This document shows, piece after piece, positions 35,741 through 46,330 of a stretch of DNA of 64,000 nt (position 1 is the stretch's first letter; the number at the start of each line of letters is the position of its first letter). The notes beneath the pieces were generated by a model. It had not been told where the DNA came from and did no database searches. It worked only from the letters and a program-made list of their open reading frames with translations. This stretch comes from Cordia subcordata. Lineage: Eukaryota; Streptophyta; Magnoliopsida; Boraginales; Cordiaceae. A program made the position numbers and the translations under genes. The stretch covers positions 751,501 to 815,500 of the forward strand of contig JAPTOF010000004.1 of the NCBI GenBank assembly GCA_028554755.1. The letters are read 5' to 3'.

Positions 35741-37540
35741 CATGGTGGTTTTTGTTTACGTTAGTAACAATGAAGATGATCACAAGATTATATCTACTAG
35801 ACTACTTTCTGCATGATTCTGTTTAATTTTTTCTTTTTTCTTTTTTTCTTTTTTTTTTTTTGGGTTAGAAAGCGTATATGGAAATTCTAGTGATTAGTCT
35901 AATCACGTTGATAGCATAATAATGCATCAACACGTTGGAGAAAGCCTAGGGGTTTAAGTTGCTTTTTTGTTGGCCGTTTGCATAGCATCGATCCGGAAAG
36001 ATAATTTTATATGTTTCAGGCCTGTAGCCCTGGTTCGGTGCCATGGGCAAAAAGTTTAGCATTGGAGATATTTAGAAACAATGCGGCTAGATTTTTGGAG
36101 ATGATAATTATGAAGACCATGTGAACTAGTGCTGATTTTCAAGGCCACACCCCAAATCACAATAATAAAAGGATTTGTGATAATGTTATTCTATGTGAGA
36201 GGACTTTTAGAAGAATTCTTGGGTTCGCAGTGGTTATAGAATCATGACTTGCTTAAAAAAGACTTTGATTAAATTATTATAATAAAAACTTATAACTAGT
36301 GTTTAGTTTCTGATGTTGTCTTCTTTCTTTTTATTTTTTATTTTTTTATTTTATACAAATGGAGGTAGAAGCCAGGTTTAAGAGATAACAAGTTTAGAGG
36401 TATAATTATTCTCTTCAACTCTTCTCCAAGTATGTTTAATCCATCCTGCGGTTAATCAAACAACTGGATAACAAGTGAAAACTAAAGACTATCAAACTTG
36501 TTGTACAAAAAATTTTACGCTTTAAGCCAACACTCTTAAAGGCTGCAATGTGAAAAACCAAACATGATGCCATAATAGAAATTACCAACATGCTCTGAAT
36601 CGATTGAATATATATCAAATAACATTTGTAAAAATTAAAGTATAAGTTCAACTTCAAAACGGATTCAATGCTAATTTGACTAGTCTGTTCAACTTTCGGA
36701 GCCAAGAGAAGGCAAAGTCTAAAAGCCAAGAGAAGAGTGAGGTTGCGGGACCCCAGAGCATGCGTGCATTGACCATCATATTGAGGGAACTGGACTCGTG
36801 CTGGAGTGAGCTTTCCTCCCATGTTTCACGAAGCTGTCCCAACGTAAAGAAATTCTGCCGTCTCTCTCCTTCTATTGCCGTTCGACACGTGAACATCATC
36901 TCATAAGGCTACAAACATTAGCCACCATATAGGTGGAATCACCATAATTTTTTAGTACACTTAAATCCACTCATCACAATTATCTTACGACTTTTTGAAT
37001 AAATAATAATTAATAAAATCTGCCCGTAAAAATGTCCATCGGTAAGAACGAGGGTAAGAAACGAGTTCAAGAATCGGGTTCGATCTATATTCTTAGATTA
37101 AGTGTCTCAACTTACTTGATAGTTGGGTTGTGGGACAGTAATTAAGTTCCGTCAGATATCTGAATGTCAAATTTCATCAGTTAAATTTTTCTTTTATAAA
37201 AAATAAAATGAAAAGTTTACGACTTGATCGCAATTACCAAGAAGTCCTCATTCTAAGCAACAAATAATTTATCTGAATAACCTCATAAGTTTCAAAAAGA
37301 TCTTATATATACGCTAATTAAGATTTTATAAATCGCCTAAACATTTAAATTTGTATAAAATTTAAGGTTAAAAGTACAAATAATATTATATCTACGCTTT
37401 TAATTACTAAACTGGCTCTAGAATGTTAGTCTTAACGCTGAATTTGAACTAAATAATTTATGAGAAACAAATACAAAATTTATGGGAAATCGATCTAAAA
37501 CAAAAAAGAAGTTTGTAGATATTTTGTTAGTGACTAGGGC
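35741..37540. other. Intergenic spacer
   Basis: No gene recognised. Opposed open frames at about 36440-36900 have no known domain. The right end is the distal promoter of the LEA5-type gene. Confidence 0.45.
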
Positions 37541-37543
37541 CGT

Positions 37544-37645
37544 CACGTGTCCCTATGACGGAATAATTTAATTAATCACAAATGTATAAGCTTTTAATTT
37601 TTTCTATTTATTTATTTTTTTTGGTCCTCTCGCTGCCTATAAATA
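37544..37645 (+). promoter_or_regulatory. ABRE/G-box and TATA box of the LEA5-type gene
   Basis: CACGTGTC at 37544-37551 is an ABRE/G-box core. TATAAATA follows at 37638-37645, about 200 bp before the ATG. This spacing fits abscisic-acid or drought induction, as known for LEA and SAG21 genes; induction itself is inferred. Confidence 0.7.
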
Positions 37646-37842
37646 TGCGCCCTCTCCTCCGAGTGCCTCCTCACATTTTAACCCTAGGCAAAGTTTGAGA
37701 GCGAGAGAGAGAGGGGTTGACAAAGGAGGCCTAGACGCGCCGCTGCAGAAAATTTTCATTAGCTTTCTGCAGCAGCGTTCAAACCTTCTTCCTCAACACA
37801 CCCCCCCCCACCCCAAAAAAAAAAAAAAAAGAAGAAAAGGAA

Positions 37843-38274
37843 ATGGCTCGCTCTTTCTCAAACGCCAACCTCGTCTCTGCTTTGGTCCTCGACCAGCTCT
37901 CAGTCGCTCTTACCAGGTAATCTATACATGTTTTCATTTCATTGTTTCAGAAACATTGAATACATGTTTTGTATCAAAAACACACGATTTATTCGATATT
38001 TTTTTAATGTATGCTGATGTTTTATTCGGTTCGTAAAATGGTGGATCGGTGCAGGCGTGGATATGCAGCTGCAGCAGTAGCATCACAAGGTAGTGCAGTG
38101 TCAGGGGCGATGAGCAACGTGATGATGAAGAAAGTAGGAGAAGAGGCGAGCAAGACCTCGCCATGGGTGCCAGACCCTAAGACCGGTTACTACAGACCGG
38201 AGAATCACGCCGACGAGATCGATGCAGCTGAGTTGCGTGAGATGCTCCTGAAGCACAAAATTAGACGACACTAA
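37843..38274 (+). CDS. SAG21: LEA_3 family protein (LEA5/SAG21-like)
   Basis: Two exons, 37843-37916 and 38055-38274, with GT-AG borders, give 97 residues, the usual length of the family. The N-terminus MARSFSNANLVSALVLD followed by the split RRGYAAAA motif is the LEA_3 hallmark. The C-terminal half has WVPDPKTGYYRPEN and a short acidic-to-basic tail with AELREMLLKHK. In Arabidopsis the relative SAG21/AtLEA5 is mitochondrial and linked to oxidative stress and senescence; the basic, Ser/Ala-rich start here fits a mitochondrial targeting peptide. The leader holds a C-run followed by an A-run just before the ATG. The gene symbol is by similarity only. Confidence 0.92.
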
Positions 38275-40175
38275 ACCTTGCCTTGGAACTAGGTCTTGGG
38301 GCTCTCTGACGAAAATTTGATTCTTCTGTTTTGGACAAAAAGATAGATCTACGCTGTCAGAGAATCTTCTAGGAACACTATATGATTTTAGTAGAATCTA
38401 TACACACGTTATGTACTCGTCCATGGTGGTTAATGGTTACACTTTTTGTGTTTGACATGTGACGGAACTTGCAGACTTCTAGGAAGAATAAAATTAACAG
38501 CTTGTTTCTACGACACTCTTGTTTCTTTCATTTTTTTTTTTTTAACTTTGTTAATGTGTAACTTGGAGTTCAAGATCTCAAATCGTTAAATGGTCCTTTC
38601 ATTCTTTACAAGAGAAATTCAATTAGAATCGAACATATGGCTAAGCTAAATCACTAATTAGTAGATTTCTAGTACAAACACTCATCCTAGTAACAACCGA
38701 CGCGTAGCCGCACACTGAGGTATTCTCCCCACACCTATGCCCTTAACAGTAGGCATTCCCGGGGGAGTGGTCCCTTCTGAATGTTAAAAATAAGATCTTT
38801 TCTAAACTTTGTGCGTGGTGGAAAATTCTTGAACCAATTCCTAGAATTAACAAATTTTGCCTTCTTTAAGCGAGGTATATAAGGGACAATACAACGTTTT
38901 TGGATTTCAGATATACTCAAATTTTATGCATTTATATAGTTGGTGCGTCACCTTGCAAGTTGATTTGTGTTTACCGTCGAGATTTTGGACATCATGATCA
39001 TTGATTATGACCGTAAAAGCACCAACAAATTGCATACCGGATAATAAAATAAACTTGAGACGCCCAATTTAGTAATTAAGAATATGGGACGGTAAGGAAC
39101 TTTGTTACATCGCCTTCTCACATAAGGGGGACCAAATTTGTGGAGCTCTCAAACTTGAAAGATTCTTGTATTATTATATTGCAATACTAAAAGTTATTAT
39201 GATTAGAGAGACCGCAATTAGCGTGGCTCATGTTGATGCAACATGAAAGGAATCGAGGGGATAAGTAAAGCATCGTAATCAGAGACCTAACTGTACTGTT
39301 GTGTAATTAGACAAATATCTGAATTTTATAACAATAATCGGAGAGGTTCAAAATGACAAGGAATTGAAGAAGTTGGTGACTTGGTTTGTCTTGTCCAAAA
39401 TGATGCATTGCGGTGGATGCATTCATCTTCTACGATTATGAACGTGCACAACTTGTCTTGTTACCACTAATTAAAATATATGCAGGCCAAGGTCACATCT
39501 CCATATAACAAAACGACTTATAGATGGCGTGTCACCTTCTCCGGCTTATAGTGACGTAACCAAAGAGAGGAAAGAGAAGCAACGCAACTTATAAACATCT
39601 TGCCAAAAAAATGGAACACTGCTTAATTTTGTAAACGACAGCAGTTTTGACGAATATATCTGAATTTATTAGTTGGTTGTCGGATTTCGTCAATCGAGTT
39701 TTTCTTACTATTAAAAGGAAAAAAATTAAAAAAGAAAAAGGGATAAAGATGGTATTTCAAAAAAAAAGACACTTAGGAATTAGGGTGGCTTAACTTTTTT
39801 AGATATAATAAAATTATCCATTTCTCTAGCGAGTATAACATTGCACCTCATTAATATTGGATTAATATTTCCATTAATATGAAAACTTACCATTCTTAAT
39901 TATCATCACATTAAATTTTAACATTTTCTAATTATTCATTCTTTTAAAGGATGAGTTATATTTAATGGGAAAATGATTAAATTAGTAAATTTTTATATAC
40001 ATAGATCGTTTAATGAACTTTAATGTGTGCAACATTGCACTCGTTGCTAAACCATAAAACTATAGACGAGATTCATTGTCAATGACTGTTATTGTTGTAA
40101 CAAATCTTATTTTGTATCCATAATGGTACATATTCAGTCCTTAATATGTTTCTTCAAAATGTAGAATATATAATT
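38275..40175. other. Intergenic spacer
   Basis: Starts with the LEA5-type 3' untranslated region. No other gene recognised. Confidence 0.5.
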
Positions 40176-40178
40176 TGA

Positions 40179-40426
40179 GGGATGAGGATCTTTTCCTAAC
40201 TTTTAGTTAATTCTAACTTCAAATCTCAACCATATATTCATGTATTAACAAATCTTGACCGTTAATTTAAATAAAGAAGAGTGAGAAGATGAGAATGAAA
40301 ATTTATTTTTGGTAGCGGTAGGATTTTAAATTAGTGGTGAAGATTTATTGATATATGAAGTATATGGTTGAGATTTGAAGTTAAAATGTTAGGACTAATT
40401 AAGAGTTAAGAGAGGATCCTCATCCC
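40179..40426. mobile_element. Fold-back MITE
   Basis: A 248 bp inverted-repeat element. Its arms of roughly 95 bp begin GGGATGAGGATC and share AACTTCAAATCTCAACCATA inside both arms. TGA flanks both ends (40176-40178 and 40427-40429). A transcript would form a long hairpin. No coding capacity. Confidence 0.82.
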
Positions 40427-40429
40427 TGA

Positions 40430-42309
40430 TTGAGGTTCGCTCACCTTATTGGATATTTCTCTTTTAAGAAAATAAGCAACTTCAGTTGCAGCAGTGTAAC
40501 CTTTTATTGATGGCTCAAGATCCCAGCTACATCGATGCATATATTATGGCGTGGACTAAGGCAGTGGATGAATATACTCTCAGCTTGGATCGGAGACCAA
40601 GCAACCGAACAAAGGAAAGCATTAATCACGGGAGCATAATATAACCAAACCTTCAAATTAAATAAGTTACATCATTTAGTTTTGTGACAAACTCAGCTAA
40701 ATATCAGCCTGACTCGTATGCCGCGGTGCGTAAACTCTGATCACAACTAGAATTGGAACTCAAGCAAAGAACGGTTTTTGGCGCCCAATAATCGCAAAAT
40801 CAGAATTTTCTTGTAACATTTTAACATTACTGAGAAATCATAAGTCATGTTAACCAAATACTTGAACCGTATTACTTCGCCAAAACAAAAAACAAACACA
40901 CACACACACACACTTGAACCGAGTAGCCCATTAAAACACAGTTGAACCAAATAGCCCATTAAAATCGTCAGTCATTACATCCCTCAAGGATCATGCCTAT
41001 TGAGCATGGCCCAATTAACCCACTTTCCGGAGCAATCCATTTAGCTACAGTTTTATTCACACAGCCCAAGATCCTTATTTGGGCACTATCTTCATGAGCC
41101 TTGTCATACTCAACCCACTGGGCAATCACATATACGCGAATTATAAATTAAACTGTCCCAATTCCACTAGCAAAGAATATAACATCCCTTACAGCCATTG
41201 CACATTTCTAGTGGTAAGCTCAAGAATGGTGTTTTATCTATATATATTGAGAATAACTGCTAAACCAAATGCGCAGATTTTGGCCGAAAGTCTGACCTTC
41301 TCAAACACACCAGCGATACAATATGCAGAAAAAGAGAGCAAAAAGGAAAACAAAATCTTTTAGACCACTTGGGCCAGCTTAACGACTACAACCACGACCA
41401 CGACCACAAACCGAATGAGAGGCATTTGTGGTCTCATGGTCTCGCGCCATGGACGAGGAGTCTTTTCCTAAACCACTCATTCCAATTCCAAAATACCTTT
41501 CTAAAACTTCAAATGCGATAATTCTAGCGTATTCGGTCCTTGACCAATATATCTCCGAAATTGGTAACCGAATAACTAAAATAATTAAAATTTGGAGGAT
41601 ATAAACTCAGTTTAATGACACGTGAACTTAGAAGAGAACAGATAGTGACGGCAATTATCTAAACCAGATTTAACGTAGCCAGTTAATATCCAACTGCGTT
41701 GAGCGTACTACTTAACGATCAATGAAAAATAATAGTTAGCAGTACAAATAGGCATGATGAACGAAGCAGCTGTCTTCAACGAATTATAACATATACAATC
41801 GTAAAGCAGCCAAAACAATTAGACGTCTCTCTCATCCGTAAGCGTCACTACATTTTACCAAAACCATAAAACAACCATTGAACTGAATAGAGTTCGATAT
41901 AATAACAAAATTTGTCATTGTTTCAACTAATAATATCGTTTATAACAAAAAGTTCAAAAGTTCAAATCCTAGAAATGACAAAGTTTTACTAAAAATGTAA
42001 AATAAAATTGACTAGTATTGTGTTTGTTATTTGCTTATCTGTAATCTTTTTATATCTTTTTCCAAATTTAAGATTTCAGACAAGCATATAAGTTGACCCC
42101 ATCTCAAATTATTATTAACAATTATTACTAACGAGAGTTTCATATATTGAAATGAACTTATAAATCAACCATAAGATAATGCATATGTTCCACCGGAACA
42201 CATAAAGTAAAATTGTTCAACAGAAAGAAAAAAAAAGAGGATATAAAATGGAAAAAGTCAAATTTAAGAGCAAAAATCAATCCCAAATTCCAAAAGAAAA
42301 AACTTACAA
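40430..42309. other. Intergenic spacer
   Basis: No gene recognised. Contains a short (AC)n tract near 40896-40912. Confidence 0.5.
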
Positions 42310-42813
42310 TCAACTCGAAGAAACAAAAGAATTGGCTCCAATTTTCCTTATTTTACCCGAACTATTACAATTCAATCCACAACCACACTGCGGACAAACA
42401 TAGAAATTATCAATCGGAAAACCTGCTGACGCAATCCCCACCGAGAACTGAAGATTATCGCCGTCCCTAACCACTTCGACGATATTAAGCCAAAGGAACA
42501 AAACCTTAACGCTGATGCCACTAAGGTTTGTGAGCTTATCTTTTGCAATAACCCCACTAATCTTCGATTTGTACTTGAGCTGATACGAGCCTTCTAAAGC
42601 GAAGCTACATGAACCGTTCAAATACGCGTTGAATATACCGGTTCTGGGGTCAAGATCGTAGCCCGTGGCACCCTTTGGGAGGATTCCGACAGGGAAGTCA
42701 TAGGATTCGAGGACTTCGTAGGCCGAGGGTTTGGTGTCGCCGCCGTACGCGGTGGCGGAGAGGATGAGGACAGAGAGTGTGAGGGCAGTGGCGGTTCTGT
42801 AGGATGTTGACAT
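42310..42813 (-). CDS. DUF538 family protein
   Basis: Single exon, 167 residues, the usual size for this plant family. A signal peptide (ALTLSVLILSATAYGG) precedes the DUF538 domain with YEVLESYDFPVGILPKG, a middle LKYKSKISGVI strand and the C-terminal FSVGIASAGFP motif, then a Cys-rich tail (CPQCGCGLNC). The family is secreted or membrane-linked and poorly characterised; a link to chlorophyll breakdown or stress has been proposed, so I assign no function. It is the first of two tandem copies, both on the minus strand. Confidence 0.93.
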   Translation of the reverse strand: MSTSYRTATALTLSVLILSATAYGGDTKPSAYEVLESYDFPVGILPKGATGYDLDPRTGIFNAYLNGSCSFALEGSYQLKYKSKISGVIAKDKLTNLSGISVKVLFLWLNIVEVVRDGDNLQFSVGIASAGFPIDNFYVCPQCGCGLNCNSSGKIRKIGANSFVSSS

Positions 42814-43410
42814 TTTTGTTTTCTAGTTGAATTATTATGTGAATTTGGCTTCCACACACATGTGATCTATCGTTGTCACAAGGCTTATGTTATTTTTCCC
42901 AGGAGAAAACAAACAATACCAAAAGAGTCGGTAGCAATTGTTTTAATTCTGTATATTCAATTGTAGGTTTTATATTGCTGGAATTGGCATGAAAATGTAT
43001 TATTATACTAGGCTTGCCTAATTCTTTTTATTTGTTAAAACTAATATTAGTATTGCTAGGAAAATATTCTTATTTTTACGCCTAATTCTATTGTTATCAC
43101 AACTGCTAACACTCGTATTTATCTTGTTAAAGAATATAAAAAAACAGCATTTTTAGTTAGGATTTTATCTTTTATTTCCATGTGCATTTCACTTTTCCTA
43201 GTAAGTAGTTTGCGTTTAGAATTCTAATCATGATAGATGTGATTTTTATGCGTTGAGTGTGGGTGGGTTAGCTGTAAATTTGCAGAAGCATTATTAATGT
43301 TTCTGCGAGGCCTAGAAATAGACAGAAAAAGAGAAAAAAACTACACAAGGCCCTGAATGGGTGAAAATGGGCTTGGGTGAAAATGGGCCTGCTCTAGTTG
43401 ATTAAGTCAT
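42814..43410. other. Spacer between the DUF538 copies
   Basis: Promoter side of the first DUF538 gene. No clear TATA box and no other gene seen. Confidence 0.45.
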
Positions 43411-43725
43411 GTGAATGCCACACCAGTCCCCTATTTCAGTTGTGAAGACCATGAAAGTATGCCTAGTTTACGGATCCCACAAGTAAAAATTGTTCAGCAA
43501 AAGCATATCCTTGGAATCCATGGAGCACCTCAGCTTTCTTCTCCATTAGAACACAGTAAACACATTGATGCGAGGGAGTGGGAAATGCCAAAGTATCTAC
43601 AGAATGATATTTCCTTTGGTAATGAAGATAGTAAAATAAATAGTAGCTTCATTAACTTCTTCCAATACATTAACCAAAGTGACAAATGTGCAAAGGGACC
43701 AAATAGTGCCCTTGTTCATTGGTGA
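43411..43725 (+). other. Unidentified open frame (104 residues)
   Basis: An open frame between the two DUF538 genes with protein-like composition (ILGIHGAPQLSSPLEHSKH, FINFFQYINQSDKCAKGPN). I recognise no domain. It could be an exon-derived fragment of a lost gene or chance. No splice partners or promoter were identified. Confidence 0.25.
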
Positions 43726-43876
43726 GAACAAGCTAGAGAAAAACCCAATAGCTTGACTAACTACAAGCAGAAGTAAATAAAGCTTAAAGGTACACTAATA
43801 AAGCATAATTTTTCAAGAAAAAGATAAAAGTTGCGTACGTAAAACTTGCGCATAGAGAGAATTTAGTGCACGTCGT

Positions 43877-44392
43877 TTAATTGCCAGCCAACCAAGAAGA
43901 GACAAGGTTCCTCAAATTAACCTTACCACCGTTACTCGCCACAATTTGATTATCACAATCGAACCCGCAGCCGCACTGGGGACTTTCCAGAAAGTTCTGG
44001 ATTGGGAAACCAGCAGAAGCAATCCCCACAGAGAAGTCAAGCTCATCATCATCCCTGGAAACCTCAACTATGTTGATCCAGAAGAACAGTATCTTCACCT
44101 GGACACCACTCAAGTTCGTGAGCTCATCCTTGGAAATAGTCCCAGTAATGGTGCTCTTGTACTCGAGCTCATAACCCTCGATGGTGAAACTGCAAGAATC
44201 GTTTAAGTAGACTGTAAAGTCGCCGGTGCTTCTATCCAACTCGTAGTTTGTCACACCTTGTGGCAGCAGACCAACTGGGAAGTCGTATTCTTGTAGCACC
44301 TCGTACACTGTCGGCTTGTCGGCGTTTGTGCCCGGTGAGACTGAGAACAGGGTTAGTAAGATTGAGATGATGCAAAGGGTCTTGGTAGCCAT
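43877..44392 (-). CDS. DUF538 family protein, tandem paralogue
   Basis: Single exon, 171 residues, clearly paralogous to the gene at 42310-42813. A signal peptide (LCIISILLTLFSVSPG) precedes YEVLQEYDFPVGLLPQG, LEYKSTITGTI and FSVGIASAGFP. The Cys-rich motif SPQCGCGFDC is kept and the tail differs. A poly-G stretch lies about 430 bp upstream of its start. Confidence 0.93.
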   Translation of the reverse strand: MATKTLCIISILLTLFSVSPGTNADKPTVYEVLQEYDFPVGLLPQGVTNYELDRSTGDFTVYLNDSCSFTIEGYELEYKSTITGTISKDELTNLSGVQVKILFFWINIVEVSRDDDELDFSVGIASAGFPIQNFLESPQCGCGFDCDNQIVASNGGKVNLRNLVSSWLAGN

Positions 44393-44818
44393 TAAAGACG
44401 TTGTAAGATTGGGTAGTTCTTTTGGGCTTTCAGTTTGGTGAGGAGGTAATGAAGAGCACGTTAGTCTCTGAGGTCAAGACTCACTGTGTAGTTTTATGAT
44501 GTTGAAAAATAGAAGTGGGATATTGTACTTTGTCCCCACAAAAAAAATATAGTTTTTATTATTTTAAAATATTTAACTTAATCAAAAACTACATTTGAAA
44601 TGAGTAAAGTATTAAAAGTTAAATTAGATGAGTCTACGAAACATTGAGAAGTAATAGGAAAAAATATCGAGGGAGAGTAATTTTACTGTGTTTAAGTTAA
44701 TATGAATTGATTTATAGTTAATAACAACAATAACAAGGAACTTGAAACGATTAACCCGTACTTTTCCGAATTTCTCTTTCTGTCATGAGGAAAATGTTGG
44801 AGATTTGTTTGACTAACC

Positions 44819-44845
44819 GGGGGGCGGGGGCGGGGGGGGGGGGGG
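44819..44845 (+). repeat. G-run with quadruplex potential
   Basis: 25 of 27 bases are G, broken only by two C bases. It satisfies the G-quadruplex pattern and is striking in an AT-rich spacer. Confidence 0.9.
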
Positions 44846-45719
44846 TAGGTGAATCCAGAAGCCGCCTTCGAGTACCTTACACAGCGGTCTGGGACTGGAA
44901 GTACCAAGTCCATTCATTCTTTTCACCTACTCAAAATTGCTCCACCAACTTTTCGGTCATCTCTTGTTGCCACACCAAGCACCGATATTTATGTTCCTTT
45001 TGAATTGATTTTTCTTTTAAATATTTTTACACAATTCTTTTAAGAATAGTTTTTCGAAAATTTAATTTTTAATAGCTAAAAAGTAAAAATTCCTTTCTTT
45101 TTTCTTGTCATTGGGGTAGGAACTCTGTCCCCTCACAGTCTTAAAATTTTTTCTGGCACGACCTTTTATACCCCACCAGTCCCCAACTCACAACGGCCTG
45201 TAACTTTTACTAGATCTTTTTGGTTCACTTTTCCCAGCGTTGCACATAAAACGTTCTAATATAAATAAAATACAAAAAAAAGGTACGAATGTTATAATAT
45301 TACAAAAAAAGTAATAGAGTTTAAATATGATAAATATATATATATCTATTATATATGTATGTATATAGATGTATATAAAAAAATAAAATATAAAAATATA
45401 ATAATCTTACCTAAGCATTCTCTAACATATTAAATGATTACTCTATAAATATATATATATATATGTTATTAATCATAAATAATGATTTTACTATGCTAAC
45501 ATAATATGGATAAACAGTTAAATTCCATTGCTGCATATTTGTAAGAAACAGTGCTTATGAAATATAATTTCGGTACTAACAATAGTGTGCAAGCATTGCC
45601 GAGAAAAAAAAATGCAATAATAATAATTGATAACATTTGGCGAAAACAGGTCAAGTAAAAATAGTGTAGGGAAATAAGCTGCCTCTAACGTTAACAACTT
45701 GAGATATAAGTATAGATAG

Positions 45720-45720
<1 letters not shown>

Positions 45721-45754
<34 letters not shown>

Positions 45755-45770
45755 TATTATTATTATTATA
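45721..45770. repeat. (ATT)n microsatellite
   Basis: About 50 bp of ATT repeats with one C interruption. Confidence 0.95.
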
Positions 45771-46330
45771 AGTGTTTCTCATTAAAAGGATATTAGTTTA
45801 TTCCTGTTTCCTTAACGTTTCTTTCTGGTTAAGCAATTTCTAGACAACATTTGCCTTACTTCTTTTCTTCAGAAAATATTTTGCAGTAAATTAATTAATA
45901 ATGAATACAGTTGAACAATTTTTAACCAAATGATTTAGGGGTGATTTTCCTTGGGTTGTAGTATTGGGCCTTTAAGTCTGGGCTTGGTGTAGCTTATTTC
46001 CTACGTGTGTATGGCTGTTGTGGACTGGATTTAGCCGCTTTTCTTTTTTTTTTTTGGCCTTTTATGTACGTAATCTGGACCAATGCTCGAAAAATAAAAA
46101 CAGGAAAAATATTCCAAACAATTTCGTTAGCGACTACAAGTTCCTGGACAATAAAGCCCCTCAAATGTGCCAGAAATTACAGACTTTACCCTCTTAAACC
46201 TCAAGCACAACAATTCCTTCACTGCGCCTCTCTCTCTCTCAGAGCCAACTCAACCTCCACCGCTGCTCCGCCGAAGCACCGCCTTTTCCCGCCGCTTAGC
46301 GATACTGGTTATGTTTCTCTAGACATAGAC

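Larger units (their letters stand above)
44393..46330. other. Intergenic region between DUF538 and UTP14
   Basis: AT-rich, no gene recognised. Contains the G-run at 44819-44845, TA-rich sequence at 45330-45470, an (ATT)n tract at 45721-45770, and the UTP14 leader at the right. Confidence 0.5.

Noticed and set aside
36436..36906. Opposed open frames near 36.4-36.9 kb
   Set aside because: Neither strand gives a known domain, and overlapping frames on both strands suggest chance.
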